From: Cellvibrionaceae bacterium
GTDB lineage: Bacteria; Pseudomonadota; Gammaproteobacteria; Pseudomonadales; Cellvibrionaceae
Length of the DNA: 64,000 nucleotides
NCBI GenBank assembly: GCA_021151695.1
Contig: JAGKWU010000004.1
Span: 1-64,000 of the forward strand
Reading direction: 5' to 3'
The translations under genes and the position numbers were made by a program. Below the pieces are notes generated by a model, which saw only the letters and a list, made by a program, of their open reading frames with translations, was not told where the DNA came from and searched no databases. Positions within the stretch are counted from its first letter, which is position 1. Each line of letters opens with the position of its first letter. Positions 1-9,075 of this stretch are shown here, piece by piece.

Positions 1-12
1 CGTGGGAGGCGC

Positions 13-40
13 ATTCTACAGAATCCAACCTCAAGTGCAA
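13..40 (-). promoter_or_regulatory. Putative rRNA operon promoter, proximal of three
   Basis: Minus-strand sigma-70 promoter: -35 TTGCAC (35-40), 16-bp spacer, -10 TAGAAT (13-18), followed by a GCGCC discriminator. It is the one nearest the expected 16S rRNA gene, which lies outside the window to the left. Confidence 0.6.
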
Positions 41-132
41 GCAGATTTTTTCATTTCTTTCTGCTTGCCGGCAATTCGTTTCAGACCTCAGCCTTACTTT
101 GCTTTGCCCTCTCGCCGTTTGGCGAGGCGCGC

Positions 133-160
133 ATATTACGCTATTTTTTCGATTTGTAAA
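133..160 (-). promoter_or_regulatory. Putative rRNA operon promoter, middle of three
   Basis: Minus-strand promoter: -35 TTTACA (155-160), 16-bp spacer, -10 TAATAT (133-138), followed by GCGCGCC. A small GC hairpin (CTCGCC/GGCGAG, about 111-126) lies at the predicted transcript start. The GC-rich discriminator is typical of growth-rate and ppGpp-controlled stable RNA promoters. Confidence 0.6.
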
Positions 161-246
161 CCCTTATTTTCATTCAGTTTTTACAAATTTCGCTGAGTGG
201 GTGATTCGATTCGGAGATTCGAACGGCCTGCTCGGCGAGGGCGCGA

Positions 247-275
247 ACTATAGGGTCCGACCTTCGCCTTTGCAA
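247..275 (-). promoter_or_regulatory. Putative rRNA operon promoter, distal of three
   Basis: Minus-strand promoter: -35 TTGCAA (270-275), 17-bp spacer, -10 TATAGT (247-252), then TCGCGCC. The 50 bases upstream (276-330) are AT-rich and could act as an UP element. It lies downstream of tyrS on the same strand, so tyrS read-through could also reach the operon. Confidence 0.65.
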
Positions 276-342
276 GCTTTTTCTAAGCGGACTTTTACTT
301 TAGTTGTGATTTCGTACACCCGCCAACCACAACGAATATTTT

Positions 343-1650
343 TTAAGCAACCTCAAACAAGTGATACTTTTTCTTACCTAATTTTGCCAAGTAAAAACCA
401 CCAAAAAACGCCTTTTCTTCCGCAAAAACCTCAGCCGACTTCATATTGTCATCCAGTGATTTTGCCTCACCATTAATGAAAACAGCATTACGCTGGAGCG
501 CATCCTTTACCTGCTTACCAGAAACCGCCATTTCGGCATCCGCCAAAATTTGGGTTAGCGGCACATCAACAATAATATTACGCTCAAGGCGAGACGACGG
601 CAGACCATCTTGCTGCAACTGTTTAAAATCAGACTCATTCAAGCCACCCAAGTCGTCACTGAACAAAGCCTGGGTGATGCGCTGTGCCGCCAACAACCCC
701 GCATCACCATGCACCAAACGAGTCATTTCCTCAGCAAGAATGCGCTGAGCCTCAGGCTTTGCTTCGCGCGCTTTATCCTCTGTCTCTATATCAGCAATCT
801 GCGCAACACTTAAGAACGTGAAATAACGGAGGAACTTATAGACATCCGCATCGGCAGTATTCAGCCAGAATTGGTAAAAGGCATAAGGAGATGTTTTGCT
901 AGCATCCAGCCAGATGGTACCCGTTTCGGTTTTGCCAAACTTGGTGCCATCAGCTTTGGTCACCAGCGGCATGGTCAAGCCAAACACCTGGACTGATTGG
1001 GTACGACGAGTAAGATCTATACCGCCAGTAATGTTCCCCCACTGGTCACTGCCGCCTATCTGTAAGGTGCATTCGTGACGCTTGTAAAGCTCCGCAAAAT
1101 CGTAGGATTGGAGCAGCATATAAGTGAACTCTGTAAAGGAGATGCCCTCACCTTCGCGCTCTATGCGCTGCTTTACCGACTCTTTATTGATCATGTTATT
1201 AATGGAGAAGTGCTTACCCACGTCACGCAGGAAGCTCAGCACATCCATATTGCCAACCCAATCCAGGTTATTAACCACCTCGGCGGACGTTGGACTTGCA
1301 TTGAACTCAATAAAGCGCGAAACCTGGGCTTTCAACTTGTCCACCCAATTTGCCACTATGTCAGGAGTATTGAGTTTGCGCTCCTGAGCCTTGAAGCTGG
1401 GATCGCCAATCAAACCAGTAGCACCACCAACCAACGCTATAGGCTTGTGCCCCGCCAACTGGAAACGCTTCAGCATTAATAGAGGAACCAAGCTCCCAAT
1501 ATGAAGACTGTCTGCAGTGGGATCGAACCCACAATAGAGGGTGCGACTTGCGGAGTTGAGATGTTCGGCTAAAGTTTCACCAGCTGTTGTCTGCGCAATC
1601 AAACCGCGATCATGCAACTCTTGTAGAAAATGCTTGTCAATTGTCGTCAT
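343..1650 (-). CDS. tyrS: Tyrosyl-tRNA synthetase
   Basis: Charges tRNA-Tyr with tyrosine in the cytoplasm. The 435-residue product has the class I signature region CGFDPTADSLHIGS near the N-terminus (HIGH motif read as HIGS), the second signature KFGKT after an ADGTKFGKTETG stretch, and a C-terminal S4-like RNA-binding domain. The reading frame stays open upstream to 1731, but the ATG at 1650 (MTTIDKHFLQ) fits the family start. The length matches bacterial TyrRS of the TyrS type with KFGKT. It is divergent from the M23 peptidase gene and sits just upstream of the presumed rRNA promoters, as in Pseudomonas. Confidence 0.95.
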   Translation of the reverse strand: MTTIDKHFLQELHDRGLIAQTTAGETLAEHLNSASRTLYCGFDPTADSLHIGSLVPLLMLKRFQLAGHKPIALVGGATGLIGDPSFKAQERKLNTPDIVANWVDKLKAQVSRFIEFNASPTSAEVVNNLDWVGNMDVLSFLRDVGKHFSINNMINKESVKQRIEREGEGISFTEFTYMLLQSYDFAELYKRHECTLQIGGSDQWGNITGGIDLTRRTQSVQVFGLTMPLVTKADGTKFGKTETGTIWLDASKTSPYAFYQFWLNTADADVYKFLRYFTFLSVAQIADIETEDKAREAKPEAQRILAEEMTRLVHGDAGLLAAQRITQALFSDDLGGLNESDFKQLQQDGLPSSRLERNIIVDVPLTQILADAEMAVSGKQVKDALQRNAVFINGEAKSLDDNMKSAEVFAEEKAFFGGFYLAKLGKKKYHLFEVA

Positions 1651-1765
1651 AAAACACCCATTAGAGAATTTGTATGCCAGTCTCCAGGCTAAAAAAGCTG
1701 TGCACGATACCTCATCCTGCACCAAACACAATACCGCAGCATGGCCTGGTTACAGGAAAGTGAAT

Positions 1766-1783
1766 TTTAAAGATGTCTTTAAA
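1766..1783. promoter_or_regulatory. AT-rich palindrome in the tyrS/peptidase divergent region
   Basis: Perfect inverted repeat TTTAAAGA-TG-TCTTTAAA in the 194-bp divergent region. A TATAAA box lies a few bases downstream toward the peptidase gene. It could be an operator, but I do not recognise a regulator for it. Confidence 0.3.
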
Positions 1784-1844
1784 AATTTTTTCTGCTATAA
1801 ATACCAATCCTAAAAACTAACATAAGATTGAGTTTGCATCCCTT

Positions 1845-3299
1845 ATGACCTCCATAAAAGATACTCAAAAAGTGTTAGGGACGCTTTTGAACCAAATTCC
1901 GCGTGGCCACCTGATTGCAGCTGGCTCGCTGCTCGCCAGTCTTTTGATTACTGTGGCGATCACCCCGAATGATGAGCCAGTACCCACCGAAGACGTTGCT
2001 TCTATTATTGATGCAGCGCCAGTGGACACTGACGACGCTATTGATACCCCGATTTCCCTCCTTAAAGCACCAGAATCAGCCAACAGAGAGGCTACCGAGA
2101 CGGCATTTGCTCTTCCGAAGCTTGATGACATGATGGTGGCGCCAGGAGCACCTGCTACAGAAAAGGTGGCGGACAAGCCGAGCTGGCGCGAACTTACGGT
2201 TAAAACGGGCGACAACCTGTCGAGCATTTTTGGCCGAGCGGGACTGAATGATCGCGATATTTATGAGCTGTTTGATGGAACCAAAAGTGCAAAAGAGTTA
2301 AAAAGTCTCGCCCCAGGCCAAAAAATGGCCTTTCTGCTCGACGAACAAGGCAAGCTACAAGAGCTGAAATACTTCAAGAACTCCCTCGATTCACTCAATT
2401 TCACTCGTAACAACACCGGTTTTACCAGCCAGAAGATCTCCTTAAAACCCGAGGTTCACCAAGCCTTCCGTGAAGGCACCATTAATAGCTCCTTATTTAT
2501 GGCGGGCAAGCAGGCTGGCATTCCCAATAACTTGACGATGGAACTGGCCAATATCTTTGGTTTTGATATCGACTTTGCGCTGGATATCCAAAAAGGCGAC
2601 TCTTTTAAAGTTATCTACGAAGAGCAGTTTCTGGAAGGCAAGAGAATCGGCATTGGCGATATTCTGTCTGCTGAGTTTACTAACGAAGGCAAAACCTATC
2701 GCGCTGTTCGCTATACAAATAAAGAGGGTATTACCCGTTATTACGGTGCTGATGGCAAAGGTTTAAACAAAGCCTTCCTGCGCACACCCGTTGATTTTGC
2801 TCGTATTAGTTCGTCATTCAGCCTTGGCCGCTTACATCCAATCTTGAATACCATCCGCGCCCATAAAGGTACTGATTATGCCGCCGCTACAGGCACGCCA
2901 ATCCGTGCAACGGGCGATGGCAAAGTCATTTTTGCAGGTCGTCAGGGTGGTTACGGTAATTTGATTGTAATTCAGCATGGTCAGGGCTTTGAGACCCGCT
3001 ACGGCCATATGAACAGTTTTGCCAAAGGCATTACTACTGGTTCGCGCGTTACTCAGGGCCAGATTATCGGCACTGTGGGCATGACCGGCTTGGCAAGCGG
3101 CCCTCACCTGCACTATGAATTCCATATGAATGGCCAAGTGCGTGACCCGGTGACTGTACCCCTGCCACAGTCCATGGGTATAGCTGCCAACGAAAAAGAT
3201 CGCTTTATGGCTGCCACCCAAACACTGGTTGCCCAGCTGGATACCGCCAGCCGCAACAGCCGTATGGCTATGGGTGAGAGCAAAACCAAATCTAACTAA
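1845..3299 (+). CDS. M23 family murein endopeptidase, MepM-like
   Basis: Predicted periplasmic zinc endopeptidase that cleaves peptidoglycan cross-links. The 484 residues comprise an N-terminal membrane anchor (about 19-40), a variable acidic linker, a LysM/OapA-like region (about 105-165, GDNLSSIFGRAGL) and a C-terminal M23 domain. In that domain the zinc ligand set is visible: H340xxxD344, H388 in a YGHM motif, and HLH at 421-423. The gene lies 16 bp upstream of anmK on the same strand, so peptidoglycan cleavage and recycling of anhydro-MurNAc are probably co-expressed. The orthologous position in P. aeruginosa is PA0667. Confidence 0.9.
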   Translation: MTSIKDTQKVLGTLLNQIPRGHLIAAGSLLASLLITVAITPNDEPVPTEDVASIIDAAPVDTDDAIDTPISLLKAPESANREATETAFALPKLDDMMVAPGAPATEKVADKPSWRELTVKTGDNLSSIFGRAGLNDRDIYELFDGTKSAKELKSLAPGQKMAFLLDEQGKLQELKYFKNSLDSLNFTRNNTGFTSQKISLKPEVHQAFREGTINSSLFMAGKQAGIPNNLTMELANIFGFDIDFALDIQKGDSFKVIYEEQFLEGKRIGIGDILSAEFTNEGKTYRAVRYTNKEGITRYYGADGKGLNKAFLRTPVDFARISSSFSLGRLHPILNTIRAHKGTDYAAATGTPIRATGDGKVIFAGRQGGYGNLIVIQHGQGFETRYGHMNSFAKGITTGSRVTQGQIIGTVGMTGLASGPHLHYEFHMNGQVRDPVTVPLPQSMGIAANEKDRFMAATQTLVAQLDTASRNSRMAMGESKTKSN

Positions 3300-3315
3300 T
3301 GTATAAGTCCAACTG

Positions 3316-4428
3316 ATGCAATCGCATGACCTTTATGTTGGACTTATGTCGGGCACCAGCGCAGATGCCGTAGACCTGGTGCTCGTCGACTTCTCTTCTG
3401 CACAACCTCGCTTGATTCACAGTCTTTCCTCCCCTTTGGGATTAGACATTCGCACCCAAACTCATGCTCTTGCCACTCCCGGGAACAACGAAATTGATCG
3501 AATGGGCGAGCTTGACCAACAACTGGGGCGAATATTCGCGAATGCCATCAAGCAACTACTGCACGATGCAAACATTCAAGCTGATCAGATAAAAGCCATT
3601 GGCAGCCATGGCCAGACTATACGCCATCGCCCGCCCGGCTCTGTTGAATTTCCGTTTACCCTGCAAATTGGCGATCCCAATATCATTGCACAGACCACCG
3701 GTATCACCACTGTGGCTGATTTTCGCAGGCGCGATATGGCAGCGGGCGGCCATGGGGCACCGCTGGTGCCAGCGTTTCATCGTGCTGCATTCCAGGACAA
3801 AAAGCAGGATAGAGTCATCGTCAATATCGGCGGCATGGCAAATATCACCTGGTTACCCGCCAAGGGAATAGCTACGGGCTTTGATACAGGCCCAGGAAAC
3901 GTGCTGATGGATGCCTGGATACTAGAGCATAAAGGACAGAGCTATGATCGAGATGGCGCTTGGGCAGCCAGCGGTCATGTTGATTCCGGGCTACTTGCAC
4001 AGCTATTACAGCACCCCTTTTTCAACCAAAACCCTCCAAAAAGTACGGGACGCGAGGAATTCAACCTAGCGTGGCTGAAGGCCCAATTGTCAGGTTTTGA
4101 GACTTGTCCGCACGATGTGCAGGCGAGCTTATTAGCTCTGACCGCCCACAGCATTACCAACGACATAAAACGCCTGAGCGCAAAGCCATTGGAGGTATTT
4201 GTGTGCGGTGGTGGCGCTTATAACAGCCGTTTGATGCAGGAACTACAAACCCTGTTACCAGAATCAACTGTTGCCAGTAGCGAACAACTCGGCATAGCGC
4301 CAAACTGGGTAGAGGCGATGGCCTTCGCTTGGCTCGCGCACCAAACGATGAACAGGCAGAGCGGAAACCTGTGCTCCGTCACGGGAGCAGCTGAAGAAGT
4401 TATTTTAGGCGGAGTTTATTTTGCGTGA
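3316..4428 (+). CDS. anmK: Anhydro-N-acetylmuramic acid kinase
   Basis: Phosphorylates 1,6-anhydro-MurNAc and opens its ring to give MurNAc-6-phosphate in cell-wall recycling. The 370-residue length is normal. The N-terminal ATP-binding signature reads GLMSGTSADAVD, where most homologues have LDGVD. Later landmarks include GSHGQTIRHRP, the GFDTGPGN motif and a C-terminal VCGGGAYN segment. It follows the M23 peptidase by 16 bp and converges with erpA. Confidence 0.95.
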   Translation: MQSHDLYVGLMSGTSADAVDLVLVDFSSAQPRLIHSLSSPLGLDIRTQTHALATPGNNEIDRMGELDQQLGRIFANAIKQLLHDANIQADQIKAIGSHGQTIRHRPPGSVEFPFTLQIGDPNIIAQTTGITTVADFRRRDMAAGGHGAPLVPAFHRAAFQDKKQDRVIVNIGGMANITWLPAKGIATGFDTGPGNVLMDAWILEHKGQSYDRDGAWAASGHVDSGLLAQLLQHPFFNQNPPKSTGREEFNLAWLKAQLSGFETCPHDVQASLLALTAHSITNDIKRLSAKPLEVFVCGGGAYNSRLMQELQTLLPESTVASSEQLGIAPNWVEAMAFAWLAHQTMNRQSGNLCSVTGAAEEVILGGVYFA

Positions 4429-4457
4429 GCCCACCGGTTGGCAGGCCTCAAAAGACA

Positions 4458-4811
4458 TTAAATAGAGAAGGAAGAACCGCAACCGCACGTACTGGAAGCA
4501 TTGGGGTTTTGGATAACAAATTTGGAGCCCTGCAGCCCCTCTTCATAATCCACTTTAGCACCCACTAGATAAGGATAGCTCATAGCATCCACAACGACTT
4601 TGACACCGTCTTTTTCAACCACGGAGTCATCATCGGTAACAGCTTCATCAAAGGTAAAGCCGTATTGGAAACCGGAACAGCCGCCGCCAGTGACATAAAC
4701 ACGCAACTTCAAATCCTCATTGCCCTCCTCCTCAACCAGGCTTTTCACCTTGGCGACGGCACTATCGGTGACATAAACAACCTGAGGCACAAAGATTTCA
4801 GCGGTGGACAT
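4458..4811 (-). CDS. erpA: Iron-sulfur cluster insertion protein ErpA
   Basis: A-type carrier that delivers Fe-S clusters to apoproteins. The product has 117 residues. The three conserved cysteines are present: one in GGGCSGFQYGF and the C-terminal pair in CGCGSSF. The gene occupies the same place between anmK and a bactofilin gene as in Pseudomonas (PA0665). Confidence 0.95.
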   Translation of the reverse strand: MSTAEIFVPQVVYVTDSAVAKVKSLVEEEGNEDLKLRVYVTGGGCSGFQYGFTFDEAVTDDDSVVEKDGVKVVVDAMSYPYLVGAKVDYEEGLQGSKFVIQNPNASSTCGCGSSFSI

Positions 4812-4871
4812 AACTTCTCCGGCAAATACAAACCATAAACAACAATAGAATTATCCCTTTACCTGAGTAAT

Positions 4872-5288
4872 TTAGTCAACTATTACAGCTGCAGGTTCAA
4901 CGGCTTCTACTTCCACTTGCGCGGCAAGGCTTTGATTGGAAATCATCTGGCCGATTAACTGAGAACCTTTCACCATCTCAATCAGCTGATAATGGATAGT
5001 ACCTTCCACTACCGCTTTAGCGGCCAGTTCAATGTGCTTACTGGAGTAAATAGTGCCTTTGACATGACCATTGATAATAGCGTTAGGTACATGGATCTCA
5101 CCCTCAACCAGTGCCGTTTCGGCCACTACCAGCTTGGCCGGCTTGCCCTCTACAGCGTAAATATTACCGGCCACCACGCCCTCCAGGTAAAGATCGCCAC
5201 TGAAATGCAGATCACCAACCATTTTGGTTCCTGCACAAAGCAATGAATGGTGATTGGTAAATGCCTTTTTCTTTTTGGATACCAGCAT
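4872..5288 (-). CDS. Bactofilin (polymer-forming cytoskeletal protein)
   Basis: A 138-residue protein with a central right-handed beta-helix bactofilin domain (GTKMVGDLHFSGDLYLEG onwards, about residues 15-115) and a short C-terminal tail. Bactofilins self-assemble at the inner membrane and organise cell-wall enzymes. The frame is open to 5393, but the ATG at 5288 (MLVSKKKKAF) has a GAGAG-type ribosome site and leaves a 40-bp gap after the preceding gene, so I chose it. The adjacent M23 peptidase fits the known association of bactofilins with such enzymes. Confidence 0.85.
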   Translation of the reverse strand: MLVSKKKKAFTNHHSLLCAGTKMVGDLHFSGDLYLEGVVAGNIYAVEGKPAKLVVAETALVEGEIHVPNAIINGHVKGTIYSSKHIELAAKAVVEGTIHYQLIEMVKGSQLIGQMISNQSLAAQVEVEAVEPAAVIVD

Positions 5289-5328
5289 GAAGACGTCTCT
5301 CAAAAAATTATTGCGATTGAACTCTGGT

Positions 5329-6030
5329 TTATTTGCGACTAGCCGCCGGCCACTCCAACTGGGATTCAACCAGGGGCTGGGGCTTGCGGTCATTGGTTTT
5401 AACCACTAACTCCACAGTCTGCGGAACAAAATCCTGCGGCAAGGTCATATCGCCATCCAGGGTTTGAAAGTATTTAAAGCTCAATGGAATGCTTGGTGAA
5501 GTAACTTGGGCAGATACTTGATAAAGCGAAAGCTGCAAGGTTTTGTCGCCCTGTTGACCAACGATTCTGAACTCCAGGTTACCCGTAAAATCCCCTTCTT
5601 TGGCAGACAGTTTTTGAACTGCAAGACTGTATTTAAAGTGCCCTGCCTCCGGTAAAGGAGTCACCGTAAACACCCCGAAACTAATACCTTGGGGATTGGC
5701 TTTGGCACCAGGGGAAAGCAGATCTTTATACACCCGTAAGTCGCGCTCAGACGCCGCCAACTGGGCCCGCTGACTCATCACTTGCTGACGTAAATCTTCC
5801 ATGGTCTGACGATCCACCTCGGTGGTGGTACGCAAAACAGTGAGCTGCTGGGTGAAAGCCGCTATCGCCTGCTGATGCTGCTGAGCCTCATCACCATCAT
5901 GGGCTATTTGAGATTCGCGAACCTGGTAAGCGCCAATGAAGTAGGCAGCCGGCACAGCCACAGCAAAAAGAACAACCACCAGTCCATAGCGCACCAGTGC
6001 TGCCCGGGGACTGTGGGGGATAACTCTCAT
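5329..6030 (-). CDS. DUF6776 family single-pass membrane protein
   Basis: A 233-residue protein with one N-terminal transmembrane segment (about 12-34), a coiled-coil region rich in Q, R and E (about 50-95), and a C-terminal beta-rich domain. The function is unknown. By position it matches PA0663 of P. aeruginosa. The frame stays open upstream to a GTG at 6105. I chose the ATG at 6030 (MRVIPHSP) because the extra 25 residues are not membrane- or signal-like. The ribosome site is weak for either start. Confidence 0.75.
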   Translation of the reverse strand: MRVIPHSPRAALVRYGLVVVLFAVAVPAAYFIGAYQVRESQIAHDGDEAQQHQQAIAAFTQQLTVLRTTTEVDRQTMEDLRQQVMSQRAQLAASERDLRVYKDLLSPGAKANPQGISFGVFTVTPLPEAGHFKYSLAVQKLSAKEGDFTGNLEFRIVGQQGDKTLQLSLYQVSAQVTSPSIPLSFKYFQTLDGDMTLPQDFVPQTVELVVKTNDRKPQPLVESQLEWPAASRK

Positions 6031-6115
6031 AGCGGTGAATTTGCTGCCTTTAACTGCCACGCTGCGCTGCCTTATTTTTATAAAAAAGGGCGACCTACAG
6101 GCCACCCTACGTTTA

Positions 6116-7162
6116 TCAGGGCAAAAGTGCCACTACGTTCAAACCGGCTTTTTCGTCAAAACCGAACATGATGTTCATGTTTTGCACTGCCTGGCCGGAT
6201 GCGCCTTTGGTGAGATTATCAATTACAGACAACACCACTATTGTGTCGCGATCCTGCGGACGCAATATGGATATGCGGCAAATATTGGAGCCTTTCACGG
6301 TCCGGGTTTGGGGCAGTTGGCCAGCAGGCAGCACATCGACAAATGGCTCATTGGCGTAGCGCTGCTCATAAAGTGCTTGCAGATCAGGCAAATTCTTAAC
6401 GTCCAACGCCGTGGCGTAAAGCGTTGCATGGATACCGCGAATCATAGGCAACAGATGCGGTACAAAGGTCAGGCGCGCAGGCGTTGATCCTGCGGGCTGG
6501 ATGTCATGCAAGCCCTGCTCGATTTCGGGCAAGTGACGGTGGCCGGCAGCACCATAGGCCTTAAAGCTATCGCTGATTTCGGTAAGCAGGAAATCGATTT
6601 TGCCCTGGCGACCGGCGCCACTGGCACCGCTGGCGGCGTTGGCAATCAGGCGGCTAGGGTCAACCAAATTGTTCTCCAGCAAGGGCAAAAAACCCAGCTG
6701 GGTTGCTGTGGGATAGCAGCCGGGACAAGCGATCAGCTTGGCTGTCTTGATGGCTTCACGGTTTACTTCAGGTAAACCATAGACCGCTTGCTCAACCAGT
6801 TCAGGCGCGCCGTGAGCCTGGCCGTACCATTTTTCCCACAGGGGAACATCGCGGATACGGAAGTCAGCAGAAAGGTCAATGATGCGGGTTTTGGTCTTCA
6901 TCAAAGCAGGCATCATGTTCTGGGCTACGCCGTGAGGAGTGGCAAAAAAGACCACATCGAGCTCACCCAATACAGCAACATCCGGCTCAGTAAATGCGAG
7001 GTCGATATGGCCGCGCAGGCTTGGGTACATATCAGCCACTTTTACACCAGCTTCAGCGCGTGAGGTGATCACCGCCACCTCCACCTGAGGGTGATTGACC
7101 AACAACCGCAGTAATTCCACTCCGGTGTAACCTGTACCGCCAACAATACCTGCCTTAATCAC
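6116..7162 (-). CDS. argC: N-acetyl-gamma-glutamyl-phosphate reductase
   Basis: Third step of arginine biosynthesis, reducing N-acetylglutamyl phosphate with NADPH. The 348 residues show the N-terminal dinucleotide fold GIVGGTGYTGVELLRL and the catalytic cysteine in PGCYPT. The GTG start at 7162 (VIKAGIVGG) is preceded by AAGGGG at six bases, better than the in-frame ATG at 7177 that contains this Shine-Dalgarno sequence. It heads the leftward group argC-DUF6776-bactofilin-erpA. Confidence 0.93.
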   Translation of the reverse strand: MIKAGIVGGTGYTGVELLRLLVNHPQVEVAVITSRAEAGVKVADMYPSLRGHIDLAFTEPDVAVLGELDVVFFATPHGVAQNMMPALMKTKTRIIDLSADFRIRDVPLWEKWYGQAHGAPELVEQAVYGLPEVNREAIKTAKLIACPGCYPTATQLGFLPLLENNLVDPSRLIANAASGASGAGRQGKIDFLLTEISDSFKAYGAAGHRHLPEIEQGLHDIQPAGSTPARLTFVPHLLPMIRGIHATLYATALDVKNLPDLQALYEQRYANEPFVDVLPAGQLPQTRTVKGSNICRISILRPQDRDTIVVLSVIDNLTKGASGQAVQNMNIMFGFDEKAGLNVVALLP

Positions 7163-7319
7163 GTGCAACCCCTTCATTTGCTTAACGAATAACTTCTGAG
7201 CTAAGGTGGCGAACTTAAGCGAAAGTTCCCGTAACACGGCAAACATGCTGACTCAAGCTCCGCCACCCGGCGAAAGGCCCTAATGATAAGTGGCTTGGAT
7301 TCAAACCGAAAGTAAAAAT

Positions 7320-9074
7320 ATGCCAAATAGCCCCCACGGCAAGCTGCTTTTGCGCGCCACTCGTCGCTGGAAGACACTCAGGGAACGCTGGCACGACCAG
7401 CTTGCCGGAATGGATGCCTTACCACAGCTCACTCTATTGGGCCTGATCACTGGCGTACTGGCCGGAATAGTGATTGTGATTTTCCGGCTGCTGGCCGAAA
7501 TCCCGTTGGGTTTTATGCTGCAAGGACACACCGAGAACTTTGAAGGATTGGAGTACCACTGGCGCTTTGCCCTGCCCTTCCTGGGCGCTGCAATCTTTGG
7601 ATTGATTCTGCAGTTCGTCAACAAAAAGCACCACGCCGCCAGCGTGACACACGTGCTGGATCGTATCCACAACCATCAGAGCCGCTTACCCCTGGGCAAC
7701 TTTATTAACCAATTGCTGGGCGGTGCCTGGTGCCTGGCAACCGGCCAATCCGTCGGGCGCGAAGGCCCTGCTGTACATCTCGGCGCTGGCAGCGGCAGCT
7801 TGCTTGGCCAATGGTTAGGGCTGCCCAACAACAGTTTGCGCCCGCTCGCCGGTTGTGGCGTAGCGGCAGCCATAGCCGCCTGTTTTAACACGCCATTGGC
7901 AGGCGTTATTTTTGCCATGGAAGTGGTCATGATGGAGTACAGCACCAGTGGTTTTATCCCCGTTGTACTCGCCGCTGTCGCTGGGACCACTATCAATCAG
8001 ATGGTGTTCGGCTCAGGGAGTGTCTTCCATCCCCCGGCGGTTGAGCTGCACAGCCTGCTCGAATTGCCCTTTATCGCTATGGCCGGATTGGTGGTAGCAA
8101 CCTTTGCCGCCCTTTTTATCCGCATGCAGGCCCTTAGCAGCGAGCTCTCGCTCAATCAACCGGTTGCACTGCGTTTTGCTATAGCCGGGCTGCTGGCAGG
8201 TTCGGTTTCCGTCTTTACCCCCGAAATCATGGGTGTGGGCTACGACACTATCGACAGCGCCCTGGCAGGCCAAATCGGACTATGGTTATTGGTAGGAATA
8301 CTCACAGCCAAACTGGTGGTTACCTCCGTCAGTTTGGGGGTTGGTATTCCAGGCGGCGTCATAGGACCGCTGCTTTATATGGGGGCCTGTATCGGCGGAA
8401 TCGTTGGCATCCTGGCCAATCATTTGATGCCTCATGAGGCGAGCAACACAGGTTTTTACGTCATCCTGGGGATGGGTGCCATGATGGGTGCCGTGCTTAA
8501 CGCTCCTTTAGCCGCGATGGTGGCCATACTCGAACTAACCTATAACCCACACGTCATATTCCCCAGCATGCTGGTAACTGTGGCCGCCTGTCTCACCACC
8601 CGCTGGGTGTTTGGCTGCGATGGATTATTCCAAACATTACTTGCCATCCAAGGTAAGAAAAACAGCATGACCCCCAACGAACAATTGCTCAGCCGCACCG
8701 GCGTGCGCAGCCTGCTGGATAAGCACATCCGCACAACCACCAACGAAATTACCTATGGTGATGCCCAACAATTGTTGACGCATCATCCTCACTGGATAGT
8801 ACTGAAAGAGCCAAAGCTATTGCTGCATCCCGGCGATCTCGCGCTTCACCTCAGCGAAAATCCAACAACACCTGATACACTGCTCAACCTTTTGACTATC
8901 CCGGCGCGACGACTGGATATGATTGAACTGGACGACCGGACCAATCTTTACCAGGCACTGCTGACGATGAACCAGGCGCAGGTAGATGCGGCTTACGTAA
9001 TCATCACCAGCAAACCCGGCCTTGGCATCATCACCCGCGCGCGCCTGGACAACTACTACAAGCTGCAAGATTAA
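7320..9074 (+). CDS. ClC family chloride channel/transporter
   Basis: Polytopic inner-membrane ClC protein of 584 residues with a C-terminal CBS-like tail (about 450-584). The motif GREGPAVHLG carries the gating glutamate (E148). The stretch FNTPLAGVIFAMEVV aligns with E. coli ClcA FNAPLAGILFIIEEM, so the position of the internal proton glutamate (ClcA E203) is Val202. VGIPGGVIGP is also present. Val at this site is characteristic of ClC channels rather than H+/Cl- exchangers, so channel activity is inferred. The ATG at 7320 has GAAAG upstream; a GTG at 7290 is also in frame. It lies between argC and hemJ, which are adjacent in Pseudomonas. Confidence 0.88.
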   Translation: MPNSPHGKLLLRATRRWKTLRERWHDQLAGMDALPQLTLLGLITGVLAGIVIVIFRLLAEIPLGFMLQGHTENFEGLEYHWRFALPFLGAAIFGLILQFVNKKHHAASVTHVLDRIHNHQSRLPLGNFINQLLGGAWCLATGQSVGREGPAVHLGAGSGSLLGQWLGLPNNSLRPLAGCGVAAAIAACFNTPLAGVIFAMEVVMMEYSTSGFIPVVLAAVAGTTINQMVFGSGSVFHPPAVELHSLLELPFIAMAGLVVATFAALFIRMQALSSELSLNQPVALRFAIAGLLAGSVSVFTPEIMGVGYDTIDSALAGQIGLWLLVGILTAKLVVTSVSLGVGIPGGVIGPLLYMGACIGGIVGILANHLMPHEASNTGFYVILGMGAMMGAVLNAPLAAMVAILELTYNPHVIFPSMLVTVAACLTTRWVFGCDGLFQTLLAIQGKKNSMTPNEQLLSRTGVRSLLDKHIRTTTNEITYGDAQQLLTHHPHWIVLKEPKLLLHPGDLALHLSENPTTPDTLLNLLTIPARRLDMIELDDRTNLYQALLTMNQAQVDAAYVIITSKPGLGIITRARLDNYYKLQD

Positions 9075-9075
9075 T

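Noticed and set aside
99..476. Plus-strand 125-codon frame at the left end
   Set aside because: It overlaps the tyrS 3' end and the promoter cluster and has no protein-like features.
1651..1731. N-terminal extension of TyrS by 27 residues
   Set aside because: The extension (MCLVQDEVSCTA) is not found in TyrRS families and would overlap the divergent promoter region.
7163..7246. Longer ArgC start at 7246
   Set aside because: The Rossmann motif normally starts a few residues from the N-terminus, and the GTG at 7162 has a far better ribosome site.
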